DNA from: Chloroflexota bacterium
Lineage (GTDB): Bacteria > Chloroflexota > Anaerolineae > Aggregatilineales > Phototrophicaceae
Assembly: GCA_013388745.1 (NCBI GenBank)
Contig: JACAER010000044.1
Location: 1-45,128, forward strand
DNA length: 45,128 nt
Direction: 5' to 3'
In this document: positions 31,736-41,663 of the stretch, piece by piece
Layout: the number at the start of each line of letters is the position of its first letter
Position numbering within the stretch: position 1 is the stretch's first letter
Program-made: the position numbers and the translations under genes
Notes under the pieces: generated by a model
Databases searched by the model: none
What the model was told of the DNA's origin: nothing
The model's input: the letters and a program-made list of their open reading frames with translations, nothing else

Positions 31736-32608
31736 TCAGCCGAGCACCAGATTCGGCGCGCATTCGCTGATGAAATGCGGCGGGATGCGCGTCGGTTTGC
31801 CGGTTTGCGGGTGTACCGCGACCAGCCCGGAATGCACCTGCGCCAGCAGCGCGCCATCGCTCAGGCGCGTGATGTTAAAAAAGCGCGTGCCGCTGATGCG
31901 CTTCAGGCCATAGACGTAAGTCGCGATCTCCAGTTCATCGCCCAACACCGCTGGCTGCTTATAGGCGATATGCTGGTCGCGCATGACGATGATAAACCCC
32001 TCCCGCCGCAGGCGTTCCAGCGGCCAGCCCAGAAACGCGCTGACCTCGAAAGCGGTATCGGCGACAAAGTCGAGGTAGCGCGCGTTGTTCACATGCTGCT
32101 CGGTGTCGATGTCCTCCCACAGCACGCGCCGCCGCTCACGAAACACGCCCGGCGGGGGCGGCGGCGGTGTGGGAAAGCGGCTGTGCGCCGCCAGTTCCGG
32201 GAACGGTTCGCCGCGCGCATAAGCAGCGATCATCTGCTGTGAGGCGGCGACAGGCTGGCGCGTCCGCAGGTCAATCAGCACCCAATCAGTATAGGCGCGC
32301 GCCACCAGTGTCTCGGCGCGGTAAAACTCGTAGTGGCGCTGCGTGCGGATACGGCGGAAACCCGCCACCCACGTTTTGACCACGAATTCGTCTTGAAAGA
32401 ACAGCGGTTGAATAAATTCGATGTGCGTTTCGCGGATCAGCCAGCGCTGGTTGAGATCGTTATAGCGCAGCAGATCATAGCCCACAGCGGCAGAGGCTTC
32501 GACAGCGGTTTCCTGCATATAGCGCAGATAATTGGCCTGGCGCATATGGCCGTAGGCATCGCAGTCATGGTAACGGACACGATAAGGGGCAATAAAGGTG
32601 AACGGCAT
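31736..32608 (-). CDS. Double-hotdog acyl-CoA / acyl-ACP thioesterase
   Basis: A 290-residue protein with two 4HBT-type hotdog domains. The first (residues about 1-130) has RVRYHDCDAYGHMRQANYLRYMQE, with the Asp and the G-H-x-x-x-x-x-Y pattern of the family. The second (about 155-280) has VLWEDIDTEQHVNNARYLDF, with D-I-D-x-x-x-H-V-N-N as in acyl-ACP thioesterases. A Pro-rich linker (TPPPPPPG) joins them. The layout fits FatA-like enzymes that release fatty acids from acyl-ACP or acyl-CoA in the cytoplasm. The start at 32608 follows AGGGGGTG; the longer upstream frame lies in promoter DNA. A weak promoter TTGCGG-18-TATGGT precedes it. Confidence 0.88.
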   Translation of the reverse strand: MPFTFIAPYRVRYHDCDAYGHMRQANYLRYMQETAVEASAAVGYDLLRYNDLNQRWLIRETHIEFIQPLFFQDEFVVKTWVAGFRRIRTQRHYEFYRAETLVARAYTDWVLIDLRTRQPVAASQQMIAAYARGEPFPELAAHSRFPTPPPPPPGVFRERRRVLWEDIDTEQHVNNARYLDFVADTAFEVSAFLGWPLERLRREGFIIVMRDQHIAYKQPAVLGDELEIATYVYGLKRISGTRFFNITRLSDGALLAQVHSGLVAVHPQTGKPTRIPPHFISECAPNLVLG

Positions 32609-32699
32609 AAACACCCCCTGCGGATAAGCGCGGCGCAGCACAACCATACCAGCAGTTACACATGATCCGCAAACGGTATGCATTGGCTGAACGCCGATT

Positions 32700-32708
32700 T
32701 GCTAGAAT
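32700..32708 (+). promoter_or_regulatory. Extended -10 promoter of the small membrane protein gene
   Basis: TGCTAGAAT (32700-32708) matches the extended -10 form TGnTAnAAT; no -35 is needed or seen. It lies about 30 bases before the ATG at 32739 and is divergent from the thioesterase promoter. Confidence 0.5.
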
Positions 32709-32738
32709 CAGCCTGATCTTTCGCGCAGAGGAGGGGTT

Positions 32739-33095
32739 ATGAACGATACCCTACGGCAAGTGATTCCGGTGGGCGTTTCTATTCTGGTGATTATTCTGGT
32801 GGCGGTGCTGCGCCAACATTCGCGCACGCTGGCAGCCATTACGGCCACCATGCCGCTGAACGTCCCCCTTTCGCTGTGGATCATCTACAGCGCAGAAAAC
32901 GGCGACAAGGCCGCTATGACCGATTACGCGCAGACGCTTGTCTGGGGGCTGATCCCGACATTCGTGTTTGTGCTTATCGCCTGGCTGGCCTTCCGCGCTG
33001 GTTGGGAGCTGGGGCAGACACTCGGCGCCAGTTATGTGGGCTGGGCGCTGGTGCTGGGCGTCGAACTGCTGCTGCGCGCCTGGTGGGGGCGCTGA
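32739..33095 (+). CDS. Small hypothetical membrane protein
   Basis: A 118-residue protein with three or four hydrophobic segments: VIPVGVSILVIILVAVL, NVPLSLWIIYSA, LVWGLIPTFVFVLIAWLAF and SYVGWALVLGVELLLRAWW. The first loop carries LRQHSRTLAAITATMPLN. I do not recognise the family and no functional residues stand out. AGGAGGGG before the ATG is a strong ribosome site. It is probably monocistronic, with the oxidoreductase 86 bases downstream. Confidence 0.75.
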   Translation: MNDTLRQVIPVGVSILVIILVAVLRQHSRTLAAITATMPLNVPLSLWIIYSAENGDKAAMTDYAQTLVWGLIPTFVFVLIAWLAFRAGWELGQTLGASYVGWALVLGVELLLRAWWGR

Positions 33096-33181
33096 GGTCG
33101 ATCACACGCCTTGTTTCTTAAAGCGATATACAGCACAATCACCGTGAATTTGCGCCATCTTTTAATGATAGGGAACAATCT

Positions 33182-34186
33182 ATGACTCGCAAAATTCGTT
33201 GGGGCATCATCAGCACGGCGCGCATCGGCGCGCGGCATGTGATTCCGGCCATCCAGCAGTCGTCTAACGGCGTGGTGGCCGCCGTCGCCAGCCGCGATCT
33301 AGCGCGCGCCCAGGATTTCGCCGCTGCACACGGTATCTCCAAAGCCTACGGCAGCTATGAAGAAATGATCGCCGACCCGGAAATCGATGCCATCTACAAC
33401 CCGCTGCCCAACGGCATGCACGGCGAATGGAGTATCGCCTGCGCCGAAGGCGGAAAGCATGTCCTGTGCGAAAAGCCGCTGGCGCGCGCCGCCGCCGAAG
33501 CGCAGCAGATGGCCGATGTCTTCGCGCAGAAAGGCCTGCTGCTGTCCGAAGCTTTTATGTACCGCTTTCACCCGCAGACCGACAAGGTGAAAGAACTGGT
33601 CGATTCGGGCGCGCTGGGCAAACTGCAATTCATCCAGGCCACATTCAATTTTATGATCGGCAGCGAAGAAGACATCCGGCTCGACCCGGCGCTGGCCGGC
33701 GGCGCGCTGATGGACGTGGGCTGCTACTGCCTGAATATCATGCGCCACCTCACAGGCGAAGAACCTGTCGAGGCGCGCGCGCTGGCCGATTTCGGCGCGC
33801 GTTCCGGCGTTGACGAGCGTATGGTGGGTGTGCTGCGTTTTCCATCGGGCGTCATGGGCCACTTTGATTGCAGCTTCCGCACGCTGTTTACGCAGACCTA
33901 CGAAGTGCGCGGCGCCGATGGCCGCATTCTGGTCGAACGCGCCTATGTGCCTTTTCGCCCCGACCCCGAAGCGCCGGTGACGCTGCGTTTGTGGCGGCGG
34001 CAGCCCGGCAGCGAAGCCCACGAGTATCGCGAGATCGAAGTGCCGCGCGCCAACCATTACGTGCTGATGGTCGAAGACTTCGCCGCCGCGATTCTGGAAG
34101 CGCGCGCGCCGCGTTTTGGGGCCGCCGATGGCGTCGCCAACATGCGGGCGATTGATCTGCTGTATGCCGCCGCGCGCGGGTCATAA
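33182..34186 (+). CDS. Gfo/Idh/MocA-family NAD(P)-dependent oxidoreductase
   Basis: A 334-residue dehydrogenase of sugars, inositols or related polyols. The N-terminal Rossmann fold opens with KIRWGIISTARIGARHVIPAI, where the usual G-x-G-x-x-G appears as a variant, as is common in this branch. VLCEKPLA carries the catalytic Lys. In the C-terminal beta-sheet domain DPALAGGALMDVGCYCLNIMRHL holds the conserved Asp/Gly/Tyr region; the family's usual His is replaced here (DVGCYCLN versus DxGxHxxD). The pattern is closest to trans-1,2-dihydrobenzene-diol or xylose/glucose-fructose dehydrogenase-like members. Substrate unknown. A weak promoter TTGTTT-17-CACAAT (33111-33139) is possible. Confidence 0.92.
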   Translation: MTRKIRWGIISTARIGARHVIPAIQQSSNGVVAAVASRDLARAQDFAAAHGISKAYGSYEEMIADPEIDAIYNPLPNGMHGEWSIACAEGGKHVLCEKPLARAAAEAQQMADVFAQKGLLLSEAFMYRFHPQTDKVKELVDSGALGKLQFIQATFNFMIGSEEDIRLDPALAGGALMDVGCYCLNIMRHLTGEEPVEARALADFGARSGVDERMVGVLRFPSGVMGHFDCSFRTLFTQTYEVRGADGRILVERAYVPFRPDPEAPVTLRLWRRQPGSEAHEYREIEVPRANHYVLMVEDFAAAILEARAPRFGAADGVANMRAIDLLYAAARGS

Positions 34187-34201
34187 CAGACAAGTTTCGC
34201 C

Positions 34202-34230
34202 TTGTCGAGCGCCTGGGCCTCTGCTACAAT
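34202..34230 (+). promoter_or_regulatory. Promoter of the rpsB-tsf operon
   Basis: TTGTCG (34202-34207), an exact 17-base spacer and TACAAT (34225-34230). The predicted start near 34237 gives a leader of about 125 bases. Confidence 0.7.
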
Positions 34231-34263
34231 GCCTAGCGCATTCACCCAATGCAACTATTCTCA

Positions 34264-34324
34264 CACGTCGGGACTCCGGTAGTGTTGGCGCGCAGGTGCT
34301 TGTTACTGGGGGGTGAACGACGTG
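34264..34324 (+). promoter_or_regulatory. Structured leader of rpsB (candidate autoregulatory RNA)
   Basis: CACGTCG (34264-34270) pairs perfectly with CGACGTG (34318-34324), closing a 47-base interior that contains further pairing around CCGGTAGT and ACTGG. It lies between the promoter and the ribosome site AAGGAG (34344-34349). In several bacteria S2 represses its own mRNA through a leader structure; that this is such an element is inference. Confidence 0.4.
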
Positions 34325-34361
34325 CTCGCTTAAACACACACTCAAGGAGCTTGGTTTCCCT

Positions 34362-35201
34362 ATGCCTTCTTCAATCTCTCTGAAGGCGCTTCTCGAAACG
34401 GGTGTCCACTTCGGTCATCGCACGCCGAAATGGAATCCCAAGATGAAGCCGTTCATTTTTACCTCGCGTAATGGCATTCACATCATCGACTTGCAGCAGA
34501 CGCTCGACAACCTGAACACCTACTATGACCTCGTGCGCGACAAGATCGTGCATGGCGGCACCGTGTTGTTCGTCGGCACCAAGCGCCAGGCGATGGAAAC
34601 GATCGGGCGCGAAGCCGAACGCTGCAAGATGCCGTATGTCAACCAGCGCTGGCTGGGCGGTACGCTCACCAACTGGCGCACCATCCGCGAGCGCATCGAC
34701 ACGCTGCGCAAGCTGGAAGCCCGCCGCGAAAAAGGCGAATTCGCGCTGCTGACGAAAAAAGAAGCGCTGATTATGGAACGCAAGATCGAAAATCTGCGCC
34801 TGCGCCTCGGCGGCATCCGCGAAATGCGCAAACTGCCCGACCTGATGATCGTTGTGGATACCAAGCGCGAAGCTACCGCCATCAAGGAAGCCAACACGCT
34901 CAATATCCCGGTTCTGGGGCTGGTTGATACCAACTGCGACCCGGAAGTGATCGATTATGTCATCCCCGGCAATGACGACGCGATGCGCGCCATCAAGCTG
35001 ATTGTTGCCACGCTGGCCGATGCGGTGATCGAAGGCCGCAACATGCGCAAGGGCGGCGCAGACGACGAAGAGATCAAAACGTCGTTGGACGAGGTTGACC
35101 TGTCGGCTTACGATCAGGAAAAAGAGGACGACGAGGTGTATCTGGGCGCTTCCACGCTGGCTAAACTCAAGAACATGCGCATCGAAGGGGACGAGGAATA
35201 A
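34362..35201 (+). CDS. rpsB: Small-subunit ribosomal protein S2
   Basis: A 279-residue ribosomal protein needed late in 30S assembly. It is full-length and canonical: [38 protein letters not shown], then [40 protein letters not shown] and [29 protein letters not shown]. An acidic C-terminal extension of about 45 residues follows ([32 protein letters not shown]). It is co-transcribed with tsf 38 bases downstream, the usual bacterial order. Confidence 0.98.
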   Translation: MPSSISLKALLETGVHFGHRTPKWNPKMKPFIFTSRNGIHIIDLQQTLDNLNTYYDLVRDKIVHGGTVLFVGTKRQAMETIGREAERCKMPYVNQRWLGGTLTNWRTIRERIDTLRKLEARREKGEFALLTKKEALIMERKIENLRLRLGGIREMRKLPDLMIVVDTKREATAIKEANTLNIPVLGLVDTNCDPEVIDYVIPGNDDAMRAIKLIVATLADAVIEGRNMRKGGADDEEIKTSLDEVDLSAYDQEKEDDEVYLGASTLAKLKNMRIEGDEE

Positions 35202-35239
35202 AGCGGACGCTGGTCTGAAACGGAAAATGTGGAGAAACT

Positions 35240-35863
35240 ATGCAAATCACTGCTCAAATGATCAAAGAACTGCGTGAAGCCACCGGCGCGGGGCCGCTGG
35301 ACTGCAAAAAGGCGCTGGAAGGCAACGACGGCGATATGCAGAAAGCCATGGATTACCTGCGCGAAAAAGGCCTGGCGCGCGCCGTGAAAAAACTGGGCGC
35401 GACCGAACGCGCCACCAACGAAGGCCTCATCGAGGTTTACCAGCATCACGACAAGCGCCTGGCCGTGCTGGTGGAAGTCAACTGCGAAACCGACTTTGTC
35501 GCCCAGACAGAGCCGTTCCGGCGCTTCGCCAAAGATGTCGCCCTGCAAATCGCCAACATGGCGCCCGAATACGTGCGCATCGAAGACGTGCCCGCGGCGG
35601 TGATCGCGGCCGAAAAAGAAATCCAGCTTAAGCGCGTGCTGGAAGAGGGCAAGCCGCAGAACGTGGCCGAAAAGATTGTCGAAGGCCGCATGAAGAAGTT
35701 CTATGAAGAACTGTGCCTGATGGAACAGCCCTTCATCAAGGACGACGCCAAGACCATCGCCCAGCTTTTGCAGGAAACGGTGGCGGCCGTCGGCGAGCGC
35801 GTCGAAATCCGGCGCTTCAGCCGCTTCGCTATCGAAAAAGGCGGGCCGGTCGGTGGCGCGTAA
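35240..35863 (+). CDS. tsf: Translation elongation factor Ts
   Basis: A 207-residue guanine nucleotide exchange factor for EF-Tu. The N-terminal UBA-like module is clear (MIKELREATGAGPLDCKKALEGNDGDMQKAMDYLREKG), followed by the EF-Tu-contacting NCETDFVAQTEPFR with the T-D-F-V motif. The C-terminal part (EGRMKKFYEELCLMEQPFIKDD) is the short single-core form, about 200 residues rather than the 280 of Escherichia coli, which is common outside Proteobacteria. GGAGAAACT precedes the ATG. An intrinsic terminator follows. Confidence 0.98.
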   Translation: MQITAQMIKELREATGAGPLDCKKALEGNDGDMQKAMDYLREKGLARAVKKLGATERATNEGLIEVYQHHDKRLAVLVEVNCETDFVAQTEPFRRFAKDVALQIANMAPEYVRIEDVPAAVIAAEKEIQLKRVLEEGKPQNVAEKIVEGRMKKFYEELCLMEQPFIKDDAKTIAQLLQETVAAVGERVEIRRFSRFAIEKGGPVGGA

Positions 35864-35906
35864 GCACGCACCCAGGCACGCCGCACCTACATAGATGTCT
35901 ATCTCA

Positions 35907-36707
<801 letters not shown>

Positions 36708-36740
36708 CGCCGGGTTTTCTCCCGCGCGCCCAAACATAGG

Positions 36741-36808
36741 AAAAGCGCCCGAACCCGGTGCGTTGTGGCAGGGGGCCAGGCCTATTGAATTGCGTGGGCG
36801 TTTCTTTT
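36741..36808 (+). terminator. Possible pyrH terminator with a long loop
   Basis: AAAAGCGCCC (36741-36750) pairs with GGGCGTTT (36796-36803), allowing one G-U pair, followed by a T-rich tail (TTTCTTTT). The 45-base loop weakens the call. Confidence 0.4.
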
Positions 36809-36817
36809 GCAGCGGCA

Positions 36818-36854
36818 ATTCGCCCCGCTCCAAGTGGGCCGGAGCGGGGCGAAT
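36818..36854. terminator. Perfect 14-bp hairpin between convergent pyrH and tgpA
   Basis: ATTCGCCCCGCTCC (36818-36831) and its exact complement (36841-36854) surround a nine-base loop. There is no T run. It lies 27 bases past the tgpA stop and probably stops or stabilises transcripts from either side. Confidence 0.5.
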
Positions 36855-36881
36855 CGTTAGTCTCTGTGGCCTGGAGCGGCG

Positions 36882-37364
36882 CTATTTGTCGCGCCAGAAG
36901 GGGTTGAAGCGGCGCGAAAGGCGGCGCAGGAAGCGGCGCAGAATGCCTTTGCGCGTGTCGCCCCATGCGCTGTCCGCTAAATCGCCCTGTCCGCTGGGTC
37001 TGCGCGATTCCGGGCCATAGCGCTCGGCGCTGTACAGGCGCGTGATCGCAGTGACCGGCGGTTCCGCGGCAGGCAGGTCTTTGATGATGCGGCGGCGGCG
37101 TTCTTCGGGCGTTTGCTGCGCGCCGAAGCGGATGCCGATCAGACTGGCATAGCGTTCCAGCCGCGCATAAGCACGCGCGATCGGGCTGAGACCGCGCATC
37201 CCGCGCCATTCCCACCACCACCAAACGAAAGTCAATAACGCCACAATCAGGGCAATCAGCAGCAGTATCAGCAGCACTGTGCCGAGCGCGGGCAGCAAAA
37301 AGGCCAGCAAGCCCTGCGGCTGCTGGCGCACAGGCGGCGGCTGCGTGGGCACGATCACCGGGGT
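36882..37364 (-). pseudogene. C-terminal DUF4129 part of TgpA, cut off by the in-frame TAG
   Basis: This segment is in the same frame as the transglutaminase upstream and begins right after the TAG at 37365-37367 (TPVIVPTQPPPVRQQPQG). It holds the last transmembrane helix (LLAFLLPALGTVLLILLLIALIVALLTFVWWWW) and a DUF4129-type cytoplasmic tail (ARAYARLERYASLIGIRFGAQQTPEERRRRI ... ITRLYSAERYG). In the TgpA family these parts are normally fused to the transglutaminase domain. A GTG at 37358 could start a separate 158-residue product, but no ribosome site is visible. It is therefore either dead or reached only by readthrough. Confidence 0.75.
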
Positions 37365-39332
37365 CTACGTGGGCGACGGCGTAAAGGTCGGCGTCATGGT
37401 GGGCATGATATTGGCGGCGTTGGGCGGAGTCGGCGTCATCCCTGTGGGCGACGGCGAAGGCGTGGGCGTGAGTGTCGCCGTAGGGGTGGCGTTGGATGTG
37501 GGCGTGGGCGCTAAGGGCTGCTGCTGCGCCTCATCGTCGCCCGTGCGATCCAGCGGGGCTTGCGCTGCCGTCGGCTCGAATTCGATCCAGCCATAATTCG
37601 GGAAATACACTTCGACCCAGGTATGGGCGTCGCGTTCTTCCACCACATAACGTTGTTCCAGCGGCTCCCAATCGCCCTGGGCGAAGCCCGCCGCCATGCG
37701 GGCGGGGATACCCAGCGCGCGCAGCATGACGATCATGGCCGAGGCATAGTAGTTGCAGTAACCCTGCCGCCCCTGCTGCGGGTCAAACAACAGCCAGTCC
37801 ACCGGATCGCGTCCCAGCGGCGGCTGCGGGATGGTTTCGTTGTAGGTGATATTGCGGCGCAGCCAGCGTTCGATCGCTTTGGCCTGATCATAAGGCGTGC
37901 TGGCGTTGGCTTCGGCCACGATCTGGCGCGCCAGTTGGCGCGTAGCGTCAGTGACAGAGGGCGACACGTAGGTGTACAGATCGAACAACCACTGCGGATA
38001 ATTCGTGCCGGCGCTGCGCAGTTCGCCAGCAGTGGCCACTGTGAGGTAGCTGGTGGCGTTGTAAACATCGCCGCGATACAACACGCTGCTGGGGCGCACG
38101 ACCGCCAGATTAATCACGCCGGTTTCGGGCGCGTAACGCACTTCGGGATTGGCCGGCACACTGAAGAAAGCGGGCTGCGGGGCGGCATACAGCAGCCGCG
38201 AGGTGCTCAGGCCGATCACAAACTGCTGCTGCACCGGCTGGCGCGACGCGCCAAGATACGGGCCGTAGTTCAGTTCAGCGCCAAAACCAAGCAAGCGTGT
38301 AGTAGCGGCGGAAGACCAGCGTCCGCTTTCGTAGGTATCGAAGACTTTGGAGCGCCAATAGTAACGCGGCCCCTGCGGCGCCAAAACCCAGAACACCGTT
38401 TGTTCGCCCAACTGTATCGCCCCGCCCAATTCCAGCGTTTCGCCGCCGTAGTAGTCGGCAGACACCGGCCCCTGCGTGTCGATGCTGGCGAAAATGCGAT
38501 TCCAGACTTCGCTGAGCTGTTGCAGCGGCTCCGCCTGCAAAAATTCCTGAAAACGGTTGAGGCGTTCCTGCAAATCGCCGCCGGGCACGGTCCAGGCCAG
38601 CAGCAGCACAATGAGCGAAAGCGCCGCCCCCACGCGCAAAAACTGCTGGCGCAGGTTGGAGGGCACACGAACACCGTTGACATACCAGTCCCACTGGCGC
38701 GCCTCCAGATGCGAGCGCACGACGAGCAGCAGGGAGAGAAAAATGAAAACGATGAGATAGATGTTGATGTCGTTAGGGCCGATATAAAAGAGGCTGTTGC
38801 TGATGATAATCAGCCCTGGCGGCAGGATCACGCGCCAGACACGATCGACGCGGAACATATGCCAGGCGGCGTTATAGCCCAAAAACCAGAACAGCAAGGC
38901 GACCAGCAGCGTAAAAACCACTTCGTCCTGATTAATGCCACCCGTAAGCACATCCAGCAGCCAGCGCGCGAAGCGTTCGATAGCGCTGACGAAGCCTTCG
39001 CCGATGCCGCCCGGTTCGTTGACCGCCGTGATCAGCAGCACAACGCCAAAACCGCCCAGTCCGCTCACCAGGAGCGCAAAGACTTCGTTATACGGGCTGC
39101 GCGCCAGCAAAAAACCGAGCAGCACGCTGAGAATCACGACAGGCACCAGTGTAGCCATGATGAGCGGCCAGCCGCCCGCCTTGAGCGCTAGCACCGCCGA
39201 AAGCAGCAGCCCCACGGCGCAGAACAACGCCAGCCAATCGCCGGGGGCGAACAGCATCTGCCAGCTATTGACCAGACGACGGCGGAAACCGGTGGCGGCA
39301 GGGACTTTACGGGTCATACGGGAAGTCGTCAT
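37365..39332 (-). CDS. TgpA-like membrane transglutaminase, N-terminal part
   Basis: A 655-residue product up to the TAG. About six N-terminal membrane helices (DWLALFCAVGLLLSAVLAL onward) precede an extracytoplasmic region with a DUF3488-like part and a transglutaminase core. GRQGYCNYYASAMIVMLRALGIPARMAAGF carries Cys526, RDAHTWVEVYFPNYGWIEFEPT carries His570 and the acidic third residue. Such proteins crosslink or cleave proteins at the outer face and are often essential. The protein ends in a Thr/Pro linker (PTPTSNATPTATLTPTPSPS) where TAG replaces a sense codon; the rest of the gene continues in frame. An alternative start is 39317. AGG upstream is a weak ribosome site. Confidence 0.87.
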   Translation of the reverse strand: MTTSRMTRKVPAATGFRRRLVNSWQMLFAPGDWLALFCAVGLLLSAVLALKAGGWPLIMATLVPVVILSVLLGFLLARSPYNEVFALLVSGLGGFGVVLLITAVNEPGGIGEGFVSAIERFARWLLDVLTGGINQDEVVFTLLVALLFWFLGYNAAWHMFRVDRVWRVILPPGLIIISNSLFYIGPNDINIYLIVFIFLSLLLVVRSHLEARQWDWYVNGVRVPSNLRQQFLRVGAALSLIVLLLAWTVPGGDLQERLNRFQEFLQAEPLQQLSEVWNRIFASIDTQGPVSADYYGGETLELGGAIQLGEQTVFWVLAPQGPRYYWRSKVFDTYESGRWSSAATTRLLGFGAELNYGPYLGASRQPVQQQFVIGLSTSRLLYAAPQPAFFSVPANPEVRYAPETGVINLAVVRPSSVLYRGDVYNATSYLTVATAGELRSAGTNYPQWLFDLYTYVSPSVTDATRQLARQIVAEANASTPYDQAKAIERWLRRNITYNETIPQPPLGRDPVDWLLFDPQQGRQGYCNYYASAMIVMLRALGIPARMAAGFAQGDWEPLEQRYVVEERDAHTWVEVYFPNYGWIEFEPTAAQAPLDRTGDDEAQQQPLAPTPTSNATPTATLTPTPSPSPTGMTPTPPNAANIMPTMTPTFTPSPT

Positions 39333-39442
39333 GCATTACCTGTGTCGGTGTCTTCGATCCCCCGCATTGTAAAGGAAAAGAACAGGGACAAGCAACCCGC
39401 GCTTGCCCACCGCTCCCCGTATGAAGCGGCGGCGCACGGGCG

Positions 39443-39448
39443 TATAAT
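39443..39448 (+). promoter_or_regulatory. -10 element of rnpB
   Basis: TATAAT at 39443-39448, ending six bases before the RNA's predicted 5' stem. No good -35 is visible at 17 bases. Confidence 0.6.
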
Positions 39449-39451
39449 GAG

Positions 39452-39826
<375 letters not shown>

Positions 39827-39901
39827 GCACCCGGCAGGCTGACAGCCGTCAGTTCAATTCACACCCTTCCCAGCAATGTTGTGGAATATGCAGCGCCCGA
39901 A

Positions 39902-39929
39902 CCCCCTCCACAGTGCGCTGTGCAGGGGG
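39902..39929. terminator. Hairpin between rnpB and the SH3-glycosidase gene
   Basis: CCCCCTCCACAG (39902-39913) pairs with CTGTGCAGGGGG (39918-39929), with one mismatch, around TGCG. It is located 16 bases past the stop of the leftward gene and about 75 past rnpB. There is no T run. Confidence 0.45.
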
Positions 39930-39944
39930 AAGCGCGGTTGAAAA

Positions 39945-41453
39945 TCAGAACTTCAAAAAGCGGCTGTAGAGCGGATCGCGCGGTTTGCCGCTGCGATCAA
40001 CCAGCCCGTAACCATCATCCATGCTGTCGGCCCAGGCATACCACATCGCCGCGGCCACCTTGCCCACGTACTGATTCTTGATAATGTTCATGAAGCCCGC
40101 AGCGTAATCGGCGATCGCGCCGCAAACGCTGTCATTGTACTGGAAGCCCAGCGCGCCCCATTCCGTGAACCATAGCGCTTTGCCCGGCAGTGCCGCCAGG
40201 TAGGCGTCCAGTTCTTCCTGCAGCGCGCCGAAGTTGCTGTAGGCGTTGCCGCGCACGCCGCGCCCATACGGGTGGCTGGCGATGCCGTCGGGCCGCACGT
40301 CGCCCGGCAGCGCCGCGATCGTCGCCCGCGCATAGTCTGATCCCTGTCCGGGGCCGCGCGTGTGCCCGCCCGTGATGATCGGCGTCGTGCGGTCTACGCT
40401 GCGAATCGCGCGGATGGTTTGCGCCAGCATGTTGGCATAATCGCGCGCGCCAATCGGCACTGCCGCGCGCCCTTTGCCCAGTTCGGTATCCTGCTCGTTC
40501 CACACCTGATACACATGCACCAGCCCGGTGTTGAGCCATTTTTGGGCGGCGCGCCGCGCGAAATCCGCGTATTTGGGGATAAATTCATCCCAACGCCCGC
40601 CCATCGCGTTCCAGTCGTAGCCGGCGCCCTCGCCGAATAACTGGTGCGTGAACACCATGCAGACTTTCATGCCGGCGCGCACGTAGGGTTCGATAAACGC
40701 TTTGGTGCGGTTGAACGCGGCGTCAATGTCGGTGTTGCCGTAACGGCGCGGATCATCCGGCGCGCGGCTGTCGTCGAGCGAGACATTAAATTTGACGCGA
40801 ATCCAGCCAATGCCTTTCAGCAGATCGGGCGCGGGTCTGCCCAGTGCGTGGGTGCGGTCAAGGTTCATCCCCGTCAGATTGCGCGCGCCCAATGGGTAAA
40901 CGAGGGCTGCGCCGGAAAACGCGCGCACATACTGCGCGACCACAAACCCCTCTGTGCCATCGGCTTTGCGCACCCGCAGCCATTGGTCTTTCTGGCCGAT
41001 CTTCGCCTGTGCCGTGCTGGCCGTTTCCAGCACTTCCAGAATGTCGTAGCCGCTGAGTCGATCGAGAATCGCAGCGGCGGTGCTGCCGGCTTCGCGCAGA
41101 TTAAGCGCGCTGGTTGGCTGGACACGCAGCAGATCGCTGGAAATTGCCGGCGCGGCTGGGGGCGCTTCGCGAACGGGTTCGGTTTTGGGCGGCGCTGCGG
41201 GCGCGGCGCTTTCGCCGTACAGCTTCATAAGCTGCCCCGCGACATACCCCGTTGTTCCTTCGGGCGTGCGCACCTGTATCCACTGGCCTTCTGTGCCGAT
41301 TTTGGCGCGCGCCGCGCCGGCGTCTTCCAGCACTTCCAGAATATCGTCAGTATTCGCCTGGCCGATGGGCTTGCCGTTCACCGGCGCTTCACGTACACGC
41401 ACGCCGTCTTTCGTGGCGACAATCCGCAGCGGCGCGTTTTGTTCTTCGCCCAT
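39945..41453 (-). CDS. SH3-SH3-glycosidase-fold protein
   Basis: A 502-residue protein. Residues about 8-80 and 108-185 are two bacterial SH3 repeats (GVRVREAPVNGKPIG ... GTTGYVAGQLMKLYG; ALNLREAGSTAAAIL ... GTEGFVVAQYVRAFSG), joined by an Ala/Pro linker. Residues about 200-500 look like a clan-A (beta/alpha)8 glycosidase: the acid/base pair is in YQVWNEQDTELG and the nucleophile in ALWFTEWGALGFQ, with SHPYGRG between. The family is not certain (GH5/GH39-like). No signal peptide or anchor is visible at the N-terminus MGEEQNAPLRIV, which is odd for SH3-type cell-wall binding. AAAGG precedes the start. Confidence 0.8.
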   Translation of the reverse strand: MGEEQNAPLRIVATKDGVRVREAPVNGKPIGQANTDDILEVLEDAGAARAKIGTEGQWIQVRTPEGTTGYVAGQLMKLYGESAAPAAPPKTEPVREAPPAAPAISSDLLRVQPTSALNLREAGSTAAAILDRLSGYDILEVLETASTAQAKIGQKDQWLRVRKADGTEGFVVAQYVRAFSGAALVYPLGARNLTGMNLDRTHALGRPAPDLLKGIGWIRVKFNVSLDDSRAPDDPRRYGNTDIDAAFNRTKAFIEPYVRAGMKVCMVFTHQLFGEGAGYDWNAMGGRWDEFIPKYADFARRAAQKWLNTGLVHVYQVWNEQDTELGKGRAAVPIGARDYANMLAQTIRAIRSVDRTTPIITGGHTRGPGQGSDYARATIAALPGDVRPDGIASHPYGRGVRGNAYSNFGALQEELDAYLAALPGKALWFTEWGALGFQYNDSVCGAIADYAAGFMNIIKNQYVGKVAAAMWYAWADSMDDGYGLVDRSGKPRDPLYSRFLKF

Positions 41454-41621
41454 AATATTTACCTTTCGTTTTTAAGCCTGTATAGTGCGCAATTTGAGTG
41501 TAGCACGAAACCCTATCGCTGTGGCCGAAATGCATGAAGTGTCTGGTGAGCAAGTCTACACGCCGCGTGTCAATCTCCCCGAATAAGCCGCTCTCTATTC
41601 CTCAACCACGCAGCCTGCGGC

Positions 41622-41627
41622 TATAAT
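41622..41627 (+). promoter_or_regulatory. -10 element upstream of the aldehyde dehydrogenase
   Basis: TATAAT at 41622-41627 precedes the ATG at 41664; a -35 candidate (TTCCTC, 41598-41603) is poor. Confidence 0.4.
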
Positions 41628-41663
41628 AAATAGGTGGCACGCTTTTTCTCTGTAGGATTTTTC

